A stretch of 30,530 bases of DNA from Hymenochaete sp. R1 (taxonomy: Eukaryota > Basidiomycota > Agaricomycetes > Hymenochaetales > Hymenochaetaceae): the NCBI GenBank assembly GCA_019400425.1, contig JAFREE010000222.1:1-30530 (forward strand), read 5' to 3'. Position numbers and translations under genes: made by a program. A model generated the notes under the pieces. The model made no database searches and had not been told where the DNA came from. It saw only the letters and a program-made list of their open reading frames with translations. Positions 21,274 through 30,530 of this stretch are shown here, piece by piece (within the stretch, counting starts at the first letter, position 1; every line of letters begins with the position of its first letter).

Positions 21274-23776
21274 ATGCTCTCGAGGCATAATCGCCTCCTC
21301 GCGGGCGGCGCTATCCTTGCCGCATCCTTCTCTGCTCTCCCAAATGCACTTGGTCAGACGGCTGGGTCTATTGTCGATGCAGGGGACACGCTCGTCTCTG
21401 CTATGATGGTGCGTAGAGAGATTTTCTAGACGCGACTCGCCCAGCCACTTTACTCACTACTCCAAACCGTCGTCTTTTTCATTATTTCAAATTACAGATG
21501 TTCGTTGGCAATGACGAAAAAGTCTATATCATCGACAAGGCTGAATCAAATTCGGTCCAAATCAACGGTCATCCCGCCTGGGGCTCCGTATACGACATTG
21601 CGACTCAAAAAGCCACCACTATGAACATCGTCACCAACGCTTTCTGTGCGTCAGGTATGCACATGCCCAACGGGTCCTTCCTTACATTTGGTGGCAACGG
21701 TGCCGTCACGACACTCGGGAACCTGGGGTCTGAAAACAATGGTTATGTCGGATCTTACGATGATAAAATTGGCGATTATGACGGCCGTAAGGCGATTCGG
21801 ATTCTCAACCCTTGTACGGGTGACGAGGGGTCCTGGAGTCAAGATTGTGAATGGGTTGACGATGCGGGCCAGACGTTAGCGATGCAAAAGAATCGATGGT
21901 ACAGTGCAGCGGAGCCTTTGGCAGATGGTTCGGTTGCAATCATCGGTGGATTCGTCAATGGTGGATACATCAACAGGAACTACCCTAACACCGATCCGAC
22001 ATATGAAGGAGGGGCAGCTGAGCCGACGTACGAGTTTTATCCATCAAAGGGAGATGCGGCCATCATGCAGTTCATGGTTGACACGAGCGGTCTCAACTCA
22101 TACGCGCACACATACCTCATGGCGTCGGGAAAAATGCTTGTGCAAGCCAACATTTCAACCAGTGCGTGACTTTCATTCTATTTTTAGCGTGATGTTGCTG
22201 CGGGTTGATCGTGAGAGATGGAAGCTGACTTGCCCTGATTTTCCCTCACTTTCCAGTGCTATGGGAACCTCTCACGAACACAGAGACTCGTCTTCCTCAG
22301 ATGCCGGGTGATGTTGTTCGTGTGTATCCCGCCTCTGGTGCAACAGCAATGCTTCCGTTGACCCCGGCCAACAACTACTCCCAGACGATCATTTTCTGTG
22401 GTGGATCGGATATGACGGACGAACAGTGGGGTGATTACTCATTCCCCAACATCAATACATGGGATTATCCGGCATCGAAGGACTGCCAGCGTTTGACGCC
22501 CGAGCCTGCTGACGGCAGCGCTCCAGCGTTTGAGCAGGACGATGACATGATCGATGGAAGGACGATGGGTCAATTCATTGCTCTACCTGATGGGACAATG
22601 CTTGTTGTGAATGGTGGAAGGAACGGCACGGCTGGATACTCTCAGGCAACGGGCGAGACGAAGCTATTCAGCGATATGCCTTACGGCGAGTCGCTTGCGT
22701 CGGATCCAACCTATACTCCTGCCATCTACAATCCGAATGCCCCCTCTGGCCAGAGGTGGTCAGATGCAGGTCTCGACGCGTCCAAGATTGCTCGACTGTA
22801 TCACTCTTCCGCAGTCTTGCTTCCTGATGCAAGTGTCCTCATTGCTGGTTCTAACCCGAATGTCGATGTAAACACGTCAACCTTTTTCCCAACGACGTAC
22901 AAAGCCGAGATCTTCTATCCGCCCTACTTCGGTTCAACTCGCCCCAGTGTATCGGGTGTCCCAAAGACGCTATCGTACGGTGGCGACTACTTTGACGTCA
23001 ATGTGTCAAGCAACAGCTACTCTGGCAGTGCCAATGATGCTGCGGCGAACTCGAGTGTATGGGTGATGCGCCAGGGTTTCACTACGCACGCGATGAACAT
23101 GGGTCAGCGCTCAATGCAACTGAACAGCACGTACACCGTCAACTCGGACGGATCCTTCGTCCTGCACGTTTCACAGGCACCTCCGAACGCAAACATCTAC
23201 CAGCCGGGCCCGGTGTTCATCTTCGTTACCGTAAATGGGATCCCGTCTACGGGTACTTACGCAATCCTCGGAAACGGCCAGCTCGGGACCCAACCGACTG
23301 CGGAGCAGGCGTCTCTTCCGGATCCGGTCAAACTCTCAACCGATGTCAATGGCTCAGGATCGTCGGACAGCAACTCGGGCAGTGACTCGGGCTCCTCGTC
23401 ACACACGGGTGCCATCATCGGCGGTATCGTCGGTGCTGTCGTCCTCATTGTCCTCCTCGGTGCCGGAATTGGCATCTGCATGCGTACGCGCCGCAAGACC
23501 GACGCTGCTGCTGCCTCTGGAGCGGGCGCGGGTGGTTACGACGACGGACGCCAGGGCGCGATGCCAGGCAATATGCGCCAGATGGACGCACGTAACGTGA
23601 ACAGGGACAGCGACGCGACGATGATGCCGATGATGAACGGGAGCCAGATGTGGAGTGCGAGCACGGGAGATTTCAGGAGTCCGAGTCCGTATAAGGATTA
23701 TTATAGCAGTGGTAGGGCGACGCCGAGTGGGGAGTTTGACCCGTACACGCATGCACCGGTGAGGCAAGGATACTAA
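21274..23776 (+). CDS. Glyoxal-oxidase-type copper radical oxidase, membrane-tethered
   Basis: This enzyme oxidises simple aldehydes such as glyoxal or methylglyoxal to acids and makes H2O2, feeding peroxidases or wall cross-linking outside the cell. Three exons (21274-21408, 21498-22161, 22257-23776) join in frame to 772 aa. There is a signal peptide (about 1-28). The radical/copper site is complete: C95 (NAFCASGMHMPNGS, thioether partner), Y180 (NRWYSAAEPLADGS), Y448-H449 (RLYHSSAVLLPD) and H544 (GFTTHAMNMGQR). A Ser/Gly/Asp-rich linker, a single membrane helix at about 652-674, RTRRK as a stop-transfer signal, and a Gly/Met-rich cytoplasmic tail ending in GY follow. The tether recalls membrane-associated oxidases such as Ustilago Glo1 rather than the freely secreted Phanerochaete enzyme. 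No WSC domain is present. The gene is complete. Confidence 0.96.
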
Positions 23777-23794
23777 GTGCTTCGTACTTAGTAT
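23770..23794 (+). repeat. Inverted repeat (hairpin) spanning the oxidase stop codon
   Basis: ATACTAAGT (23770-23778) and ACTTAGTAT (23786-23794) are perfect reverse complements with a 7-base loop. Inner G-T and C-G pairs could tighten the loop. The TAA stop (23774-23776) sits in the left arm. Confidence 0.7.
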
Positions 23795-24665
23795 TTTCCT
23801 TTCCTTTTGATCTGGTGATTTTGGGTGTGCTGTGTCATTCTATCCGTTCATACGTTCTCTACCTCTCTTCAACACCATCGACGCTCGTTACCGCCTCCGA
23901 CCCCCGACGAAAAAACATCCTTGTTACGACCTCCCGGATCTCAACATACGCAGTTTAAAGCTCTTCCTAATTTCGTTTTGGGGGTGCCGGATTTGTGGGG
24001 GCGTAACCCGACGGCCGTCCCTCATTGGTGTGAAGTAGTTCCCTGTCTCCGCTGTTCTCTTTCATCGATCCCCTGCACCCTGCCCCAAGCCGACTCCAAT
24101 CCGAACCGAAATCGAAATAAACAAACGGACCTCATCTTGTGTCACTTTTTCTTATCTTTTCCCATTTTCCTCGTCTTGTCATTTCTTTTTCTCCCCAGTA
24201 CGGTACGGCGAAGGGGAAAGTCCGTCGGGCCGCTGTGCGCTCGAACCTGGCTTTTATCTTGCACGGCCATCCCGTCCGTCCGTTGGTCGCTCCTTTACGG
24301 GGAGCACCATCACACACTCGTTTGAACCCTTCGTTTGCTTTCTTTTCCTTTTCTTTTCCCTCTCAAACCAAATCGACTCTGTTTTTTAAACAACTTTTCC
24401 TCGATTTTTTTCTCCCTTAGCTTAGCTTTTCTATTTTTTTTGTTCTTGTTTCCTTTTCTTCTTTTTACCGCTCCTGCATCGATTGTGCTCTTTCCCCGCT
24501 CTTCCGCTTCCGCTTCCTCTTCTTTATCGTCCCTCTGACGACCTCCTTTTGCCGACATTCATATTCACGGTTCATGGTTCCATGGTCCCTCGGCGCCGCC
24601 ATTGCTTTTCTTTTTTTTTCCTTCTCTTTTCTCTTTTTTTAAACGTTTCCGCCTTCAACCCTTCT
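23777..24665 (+). other. 3' flank of oxidase followed by a long pyrimidine-rich tract
   Basis: There is no gene that I can support. From about 24130 to 24650 the plus strand is dominated by C and T, with repeated TTTTCTTTTCC-like runs. Such DNA usually precedes a fungal transcription start, yet no plus-strand coding region follows. The frames in it encode Phe/Leu/Ser-rich products that simply reflect the composition. Confidence 0.5.
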
Positions 24666-25387
24666 TATCTCGTAACTGAGAAAATGTGATATTTCTGAGA
24701 CTGAATAATGGACAGTTTTTATGGAGGAAAGGAGGGGTTTGGGAGGTGTCTGCTTTGTCGTCGCCGTTGGAATTTGAGTGAGACAGGCCGGGATGTTGAA
24801 ATCATTAATGGAATGAGAGGGTGTATCACTGTCGACTATAGTATGAACTCGGTACATGTAAGATTTGTCGGGAGCTGGTTCTGAGTGTACCGCCCACCTA
24901 CTCCTGCGAACTTACGCAGTCGACTAGTACTTGACTTGGAGAATACTTCGTGTCGGGATAGGAAAAGTAGAACGGTGACACAAATGTCGGTGAACATAAC
25001 GCTTCTTCGACGGACAAACACGGGCACGAACGTGCAACAGAGACGATGTCAACGGACGGTTCAAGCTCGTGTTCTTTCGGTAAGTCTACAGAGTACATGT
25101 ATATGCATATATATCTATATGGAGATGAAAAGGTGCTGGGTTGGGGAATACAAATGGAAATTTGTCCATCTCCAGCTCTTGGATGTTCGGTAAACAGACA
25201 TATCAGTCGTAGCAAAACAAGTGTATCCAACCTTCGATCTATGCGGTTCCCCCTGTGTGACGGTGCGAGGTCCTTAGATGTCGGTTTAGTTTGAATTTTC
25301 TGGTGTGAAAGAGGGGAAGGGGGTAAGTGGGTCGAAGGTATGTATCGAGACTGGAACTTACCCGGTGATTCTTGGATTTGGGGTAGT
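24666..25387. other. Spacer downstream of the NLR-like gene; possible decayed paralog remnant
   Basis: No intact gene is seen. A splice donor (GTAAGT at 25361, minus strand) matches the exon end used in the first C2-helical unit, so DNA here may derive from the lost NACHT part of the second unit, but I see no Walker motifs. Alternating AT (near 25095-25122) gives local low complexity. Confidence 0.4.
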
Positions 25388-28300
25388 TCAGTCGACAGAG
25401 TTGAAACATTCGTCAAAGTCGCGTTTCACCTCCTTCAGTCGTTTTAGGTAGTCATCGAGCGGATTTACTTTTCCCAAAAGTATGGTTTCTGAATTCGATG
25501 TCAGTCATAATAGTCATGCAAAGGCTTGAAAAACTTACTCGGTTCGAAAAGTTGTTTATCATATTGGAAATGAATACAGATTTCGGAGAGCAAGTCAATG
25601 AAACGACTCGAAGCATCATCAAAGGACCTTGATGTCTTCCGTGAGAATACATCCTCACCATCGTGGTGGAGTGGGAAAGTCTCCAAAATAGCTTGCAGAA
25701 GTGACGATATTCTTACACTAAAAGGCCAACGCTGAAACAAATACCGTTGAAATTAAAGTAAATTGCGATTCAGGTGATCGATGACCAAAGCCGACCCTTA
25801 CCTTGAACAAGATTGTGGTGATGTCCCAGGCCAGTTGGAGGTTCGGGTGCATCTGCAGTGACGTGAACATATGAATCTGAAAGCTAACGAAGAAACGAGA
25901 ATACATACTTCCACGACGTTGCAAGTGTTTACAACAAACGCATCAAGCTCCGGGGTACGTCCCTTAAACGAGATGAAATTCTCGACGATGAAGGAGCGAC
26001 TACTGAGCTCAGTGATACTATCAATCGCGAAAATCGACCTATGACCAGGTCTCAAATTCCTATCCATAGCCTCGAGTGCAATCCTGATGTTTTCGTCTCT
26101 GGTAGACGGCCTGAGACACAGCTTGACAGAGGCCTTTGTCTGTCCTTTGTCACTTAAAGGAAGTTCATCTTTGGGATTGTTAACAGCTTGAAAGAATATA
26201 TCAAAGGAGGACAATTTGCTCACAGGTCTTTTCATCGTTACATTGCTCAAAAAGATTATTTAATGAGGCACTACCTAATATAGTATACATTTCATGCCGC
26301 TTTCTCTGAATGAGCCGGATCTCAATAACATTGGAACCACTATCCAAAAAGCTTAACTTAAGGAATTAAATAAGATCATCGACCCACTTACAACGGAAGA
26401 TCCTCGTGCCACAACATAACCGAAGATCCCGGCACCGAGCTCGTTTGAAGCGAAATCACGTTCATGGAACCACGGATAAGCAATTCGACGTAGTATTCGC
26501 TCCTATGGTCAGGGTGATTTCCTTGCGTCACATCCACAAATTTGGCACTAATGACTGGATGGCAAGAGTATCATCATCAATTTTACGACGCAAAGCTACA
26601 AAATAGGATATAACCTACCGCTTAGAACATAGCTTCTCTTTTCGGGTTGTCCAGAAGACACTATAGTCAAAGGTACAGATACTGTACTCGAGAAGAGAAT
26701 CATGCACAGATAAATATGCGGGATCGATGATGATATCAGCCCGTAATGTGCATGTACAAAGACATCTAATCCCCGTGAAAGAGTATCCAATCCAGAGTCA
26801 TGACCCTAAAATATCTTGAGCTTTTGACTGTGACCTCCTCGATTGACTCACCGATGACCATCGAACAACTCTTGGGAGTGCTGACATAGCCTGCGTAGTC
26901 TCCCCGAGGAAACTCAGAACCTCCAGCCAAAATGTGAACTGTTCCTTAAGTAACACCATAAGTGAATTTGCTAGCGACTCGCTAAATTCCGCTCGTTCCA
27001 AGTGAGATGACCAGTAGCAGCACGCATAGCGCAGAGGGATGGAAATGTTCTTGTCTATACGTTGCTGAATGTCCTCGATCTCGCGAGTAGGAACCGGTGT
27101 CATCGGCACGTTGCAAATATTGAAGCGCAAGGATGTCTTCATAATCTCGAAGCAACGTGAAGAGATGAACGCGCTCTGCTCGGCCAGGTCTACGTACCAA
27201 GGTTGACCCTTTCGTTTTTTGTCAGTGACGAAGTCCGGGAACGATGCATGGAGGACGCCAATACTCTGTCCCTCCTCAAATGCCATCACAGATCTCATCT
27301 TGGAGAGCATATTGGCACATGTTCTAGTTGGAGGGATACCAAGCAACTCATCGATTGCTTTGGGTGACCTGAACCGTCCATTGCTGGCGATGATAAGAGT
27401 CATCACATTGCGGTAGTCCTCGAAAACGTCTTCCCACTGAAGCGCGCTGGAAAGAGCGGTTTCGTATAAGCCCTCTAGGCCCTCGAGTGTTTTACTCTTC
27501 AGTAGAAAATCCAACTTATCCAATCGGTTTGTACTCCCCTTGATAAGTCGTATCTGCGTGGCAGCGTGGATGAACAGGCCACCAGATTTAGCAGAAAGGC
27601 GATGAACTGCGACTTGAACAAGCGGCAATTTGTCTATTTCCGCTCGGTTGTAATAATGAAACTCCGTTTCTATAAATACGTCGTCGATGATGAGCGACAG
27701 TTTATCAAGTTGTTTCCCCAAGACTTTGGGTAGCTCCACTTCCAGGTAAGTTTGAACGTCGCGCATCGAGCCTTGGTCATCTGCAAGTAAGTTCACTCTG
27801 CGAACTTCTATGGAAGAAAGAGCCATTACGATTTCTTTCTCGGGTCGACTGGTAACTAGAAGTTTAACTTTTTTGGAGTTGCTGATGTGGATCGCTATCT
27901 GTTTGATCATGTTGCACAGCTCCGATACACCTTCACATTCATCCAACGCATCTAGAATGATGAGAATGGGTCGATCGAGTTCCACTCCAGAACCCTGAAG
28001 AGGGACAAGAAGCAGTTTCTCAAATTGGTCTTTCAGGGGAAGGGATTGAATATTCGATCCACCGACCGATCCAAACATGGCGGAAGCGATCGAGGTATTG
28101 GTTTCGGCCAAGTGGAAAGCGAGTGTGCGAATGGCAGGCCCCACTTCGTTCTTTCCACGAAGGAAGAACTGGTACGATCCCAGAACACCTTTAGCATTCA
28201 TATCCACAACAAGGGTCGTAGCGATTGTGCTTTTCCCAACGCCGGCTGCTCCACAAAGCCAGAAGATGGGAGGTAATGTTTCATCAAGGAACCAGCGCTT

Positions 28301-29781
28301 CGCTTCCTTGACCACTTCAGTGCGTGTTCCTTCGAGGCACGGGCGACGAGTAGAACCATCAGATCGTTGTGGCTCAAGCTTGTCTTGTAGTTCTACCCGA
28401 ACGGGATAAGAGCAGGGTAAATTTATATCCCAAGCTCATTACTTACTCCTTAATTCTTGATTGCGTACAGCCTGACGTATGAAGCCGTCATGAAGGTCGC
28501 GCTTCATCTTCTCTAGTTGTTTTACGAGACTATCGAGTTCAGTGTTATGCCCTTGATTGATAGAACGTGCTACACCCGATATCAGTCATGTAAGTCACGC
28601 AAAGGCTTCATAGACGTACTGGTAAAAGGTTGGCGAGAATACTCTCGAATGAAAATGCAGATTTGAAAGAGCAGATCGATGAGTCGCGATATTGCATTCT
28701 CGAATGAGAGCAGTAGTTCTTGTGGTTCAACATCCTGGGCATCTTTGACGGATGGAAATGTCTGAACCACCGCTTCCATGAGCTCACGGACGCGAGTATC
28801 ACGTTCCAACTGATTGACGGCAACCTACCAGGGGGGAAAGCTAAGCCAAGTCTTGTACACTCGATGAATGGTGCTAAATCATACCCTATATATGATTGTA
28901 GTAATATTCCAGGCCAATTGGAGGTAGGGATGAGCCTTACAGCGACACAAACCTAAGCACAATGACTCGATGGATAGTCAGTGGGTACGCACCTTCGCAA
29001 CATTGTCGACCGTGGATACAAGTGCATCAAGAGCCGGTATGCTTTTCTGCAGAGATTCAACGAGTTCATCAACGGTAGATTGATTTGTCAGCTCTGAGAG
29101 ATCGTTTAGAGCTCCGAGAGCAGACGTAGCTACGGCAGGTGCGTGACCCGAGTTCAAATCTCTAAGAGTGTTTCCAAGCGCAATTGTGACATTCTCGTTT
29201 CTAGTAGATTGCCTCAGTCGCACTGTGACTACGGCCACGTTCTTTTCTTCTTGGAGGATCGGAATTTCGACTTCCAGATGGTCAACGAAGCAAATGGCAA
29301 ATGGAAGGAAGGCACTCACAAGGGTTTCCGTCTCCACCGAGCACTCCAGGGTCATTCATTGAGATCTTGCTCCTTCCGAAAACGTAGTCTTTCCCTGAGG
29401 AGTTATGGATGAGGATTATCTCGACATCACTGGACTCGGACTCGGTGCCGACATCTATGGACCTGATATGTAGAAATTGAGGCTACATCCTACGCACGAC
29501 CAATACATCCACTAACAATGGCAGATCCTCATTCCACGTCGCTTCTAATGACCTTGGCGCCGTGTTCGTTTGCTGTTCGGTATCTCCCTTCGACCCACGA
29601 ATATGCACTTCGACGAAGAGACGGGGCTCGTTGATTTTGAATCTCCAATTTCTCTCTACTTTAGTACTGATCACTAAATGAGTGGAGTGCCTTCATCAGT
29701 TTCAAAGTTCTGCAATTACACAGTGGGATAAGTCCTACCAGACAGAACGTAGCTTTGCTTTTCAGCTTGTCCAGACGACAT
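25388..29781 (-). CDS. NLR-like protein: C2-helical-NACHT plus fused second C2-helical unit
   Basis: This is a STAND NTPase of the Agaricomycete NACHT type; relatives are thought to sense non-self and trigger cell death, but the function here is inferred. Fifteen minus-strand exons join in frame to 1203 aa: 29781-29739, 29673-29517, 29462-29320, 29270-28993, 28935-28885, 28824-28620, 28569-28447, 28392-26852, 26805-26619, 26554-26392, 26339-26224, 26168-25909, 25852-25802, 25731-25539, 25488-25388. Domains: C2-like (about 10-130; LFVEVHIRG, TWNEDLPL), helical region with IFIREYSRQ (130-333), NACHT with Walker A GAAGVGKST (381-389), Walker B ILIILDALDE (476-485) and TSRPE (514-518), winged-helix-like tail to SIPHIYL, then a second C2 and helical unit (about 895-1203). 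No WD40 or TPR repeats are present. Alternative: two genes, or an 864-aa form ending at 26798 if intron 8 is retained. Confidence 0.8.
26659..26661 (-). other. GTG where the paralogous start ATG is expected
   Basis: GTG-TCT-TCT-GGA-CAA here aligns with the start ATG-TCG-TCT-GGA-CAA of the first unit at 29781. The lost start codon lies in an open frame that continues upstream into the NACHT tail. The nearest upstream in-frame ATG is at 26703. Confidence 0.75.
26798..26851 (-). promoter_or_regulatory. Intron 8 and the near-by in-frame stop (possible splice switch)
   Basis: The intron is 46 bp (26851-26806), GTGAGT...TTTTAG. Read through, it stays open and adds 17 residues before TGA at 26800-26798. 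Splicing skips that stop by changing frame and leads into GHDSGLDTLSRGLDVF, a tail normally seen in this NACHT family. Confidence 0.6.
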
Positions 29782-30346
29782 GATGGGCAGAGGGAAAGAC
29801 GACTCGACTGCAGCATGTTGTCCTCGTGTTGGCCGAATAGAGCAGAGCACTTACCACAACCATGGGAGTTGTGCGGGCCACAGTAAAGTCAGTGGATATC
29901 AATATCGATGTTTCATTTCGGAAGATCATATATACTTTGACGTGACAACGGTTTCTCGTGTCATAAGTAGGTGAGGACTTTGAAGTCATTTGTGTGAGAC
30001 TCTTGGCTTCAGATATTGGGATTGAGATGAAAAGTAAGAAATAATGACATTGGATTTACTTCTCGTAGTAGGTGGTGAACAGAGGACGCGAACAAGAAAA
30101 GAGTTCCATCTCAATTTCAAAACCTTACCGGTCGGCTCTTTCCGGCCGGAAGAGCTACCTGAAAGTGTGGACTCACAACTCTCAGGAACGTCGATCTGCT
30201 TTCGTCTTTAGCCTCGGAACTCAATTCACGGGATAGAAGGAATTCTTCAGTCACCTTTTTGAGGCTCCCTCGCCCTCGCCCCTCCACCGTCGCCGTCTTC
30301 TCTGACCCCAGGATTCCTGAAGAACTATTCACCGACTCTGCTCATT
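29782..30346. promoter_or_regulatory. Upstream region of the NLR-like gene
   Basis: An out-of-frame ATG at 29816 (minus) precedes the main start and could act as an upstream ORF. A minus-strand frame at 30332-30117 (GTG start only; Ser/Glu/Lys-rich) has no recognisable domain. Nothing else is supported. Confidence 0.4.
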
Positions 30347-30511
30347 TGTAGGGCTGCAAGGTCGTTTACAAGCTTAGATGAGGGTAGAAAGCGTAGGGGG
30401 AAACTTCAATTAGATTATCAGACTACGGAACAGAGGGGTATATATACAAGTTACTCTGCTACGTTGCCTAAGCCGCCTATATGCGGTATCTTATGTAATC
30501 TTACTTTAACA
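30347..30511 (-). mobile_element. Probable Copia-type LTR (3' LTR, minus strand)
   Basis: Read on the minus strand, a purine tract (GAAGGGGAG) at 30520-30512 is followed by TGTTAAAG at 30511, as a polypurine tract meets the LTR in Ty1/Copia elements. The block contains TATATATACCCC (about 30445-30434) as a promoter TATA and ends in TACA at 30347. The TG...CA ends enclose 165 bp. The element body would lie beyond the right edge. TCATT (30342-30346, plus) would be its flanking duplication. Confidence 0.5.
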
Positions 30512-30530
30512 CTCCCCTTCAGCGCTACAC

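Noticed and set aside
24666..25387. Remnant NACHT domain of the second unit
   Set aside because: Only a faint resemblance to the linker before the NACHT is visible; no Walker A or B motif was found, so it is not called.
24898..25416. Long minus-strand open frame downstream of the NLR-like gene
   Set aside because: It starts only at TTG, overlaps the last exon in another frame, contains low-complexity AT sequence and shows no domain.
26596..26790. Separate small gene on the minus strand
   Set aside because: The frame is the exon linking the NACHT tail to the second C2 unit; its apparent start is a TTG.
29143..29165. tRNA B-box-like GAGTTCAAATCTC
   Set aside because: It lies inside an exon of the NLR-like gene and no acceptor stem or A box can be paired with it.
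1..30530. CRISPR arrays, rRNA genes, bacterial-type operons
   Set aside because: No regularly spaced repeats or rRNA-like sequence; the gene structure is plainly eukaryotic with spliceosomal introns.

Overview
The window reads as nuclear DNA of a filamentous basidiomycete, most likely an Agaricomycete. Genes are split by many introns of about 45-90 bp with GT...AG ends. The protein set is typical of the group: a membrane-tethered copper radical (glyoxal) oxidase, a GH12 glucanase, and an NLR-like C2/NACHT protein. I cannot name the species. All exon joins were worked out by hand from reading frame, splice sites and family resemblance.

Layout. 1-943: left edge with an 11-bp inverted repeat and one unassigned ORF. 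944-2542 (-): lineage-type protein of unknown function. 3312-5924 (+): SUMO E1 subunit UBA2, 11 exons. 6228-8697 (-): PUF6/PUM3-type ribosome-biogenesis and RNA-binding protein, 7 exons including one GC-AG intron. 9077-9815 (+): 3-hydroxyanthranilate 3,4-dioxygenase (kynurenine route to NAD). 10025-10977 (-): secreted GH12 glucanase. About 11760-12879 (-): F-box-like gene of uncertain structure. 13137-15313 (+): UTP7/WDR46. 15314-21273: almost 6 kb in which I find no credible gene. 21274-23776 (+): glyoxal-oxidase-type copper radical oxidase. 23777-25387: non-coding, with a long pyrimidine-rich stretch. 25388-29781 (-): C2-helical-NACHT gene whose C-terminal third is a second C2-helical copy joined in frame. 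30347-30511 (-): probable Copia-type LTR, cut by the window edge.

The left half is housekeeping (SUMO activation, small-subunit processome, late ribosome assembly, NAD synthesis), packed with short divergent or convergent spacers. The right half is accessory: a gene-poor block, the H2O2-producing oxidase, the NLR-like locus and a retroelement end. The GH12 enzyme and the oxidase would both act outside the cell on plant material. No operon-like linkage is implied.

The most unusual item is the NLR-like locus. A tandem paralog appears to have fused onto the NACHT protein: the second unit has lost the equivalent ATG (now GTG), keeps the intron phases and even related intron sequence of the first, and ends at an early stop where its own NACHT would begin. 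Retention of a single 46-bp intron would instead give a compact C2-helical-NACHT protein.
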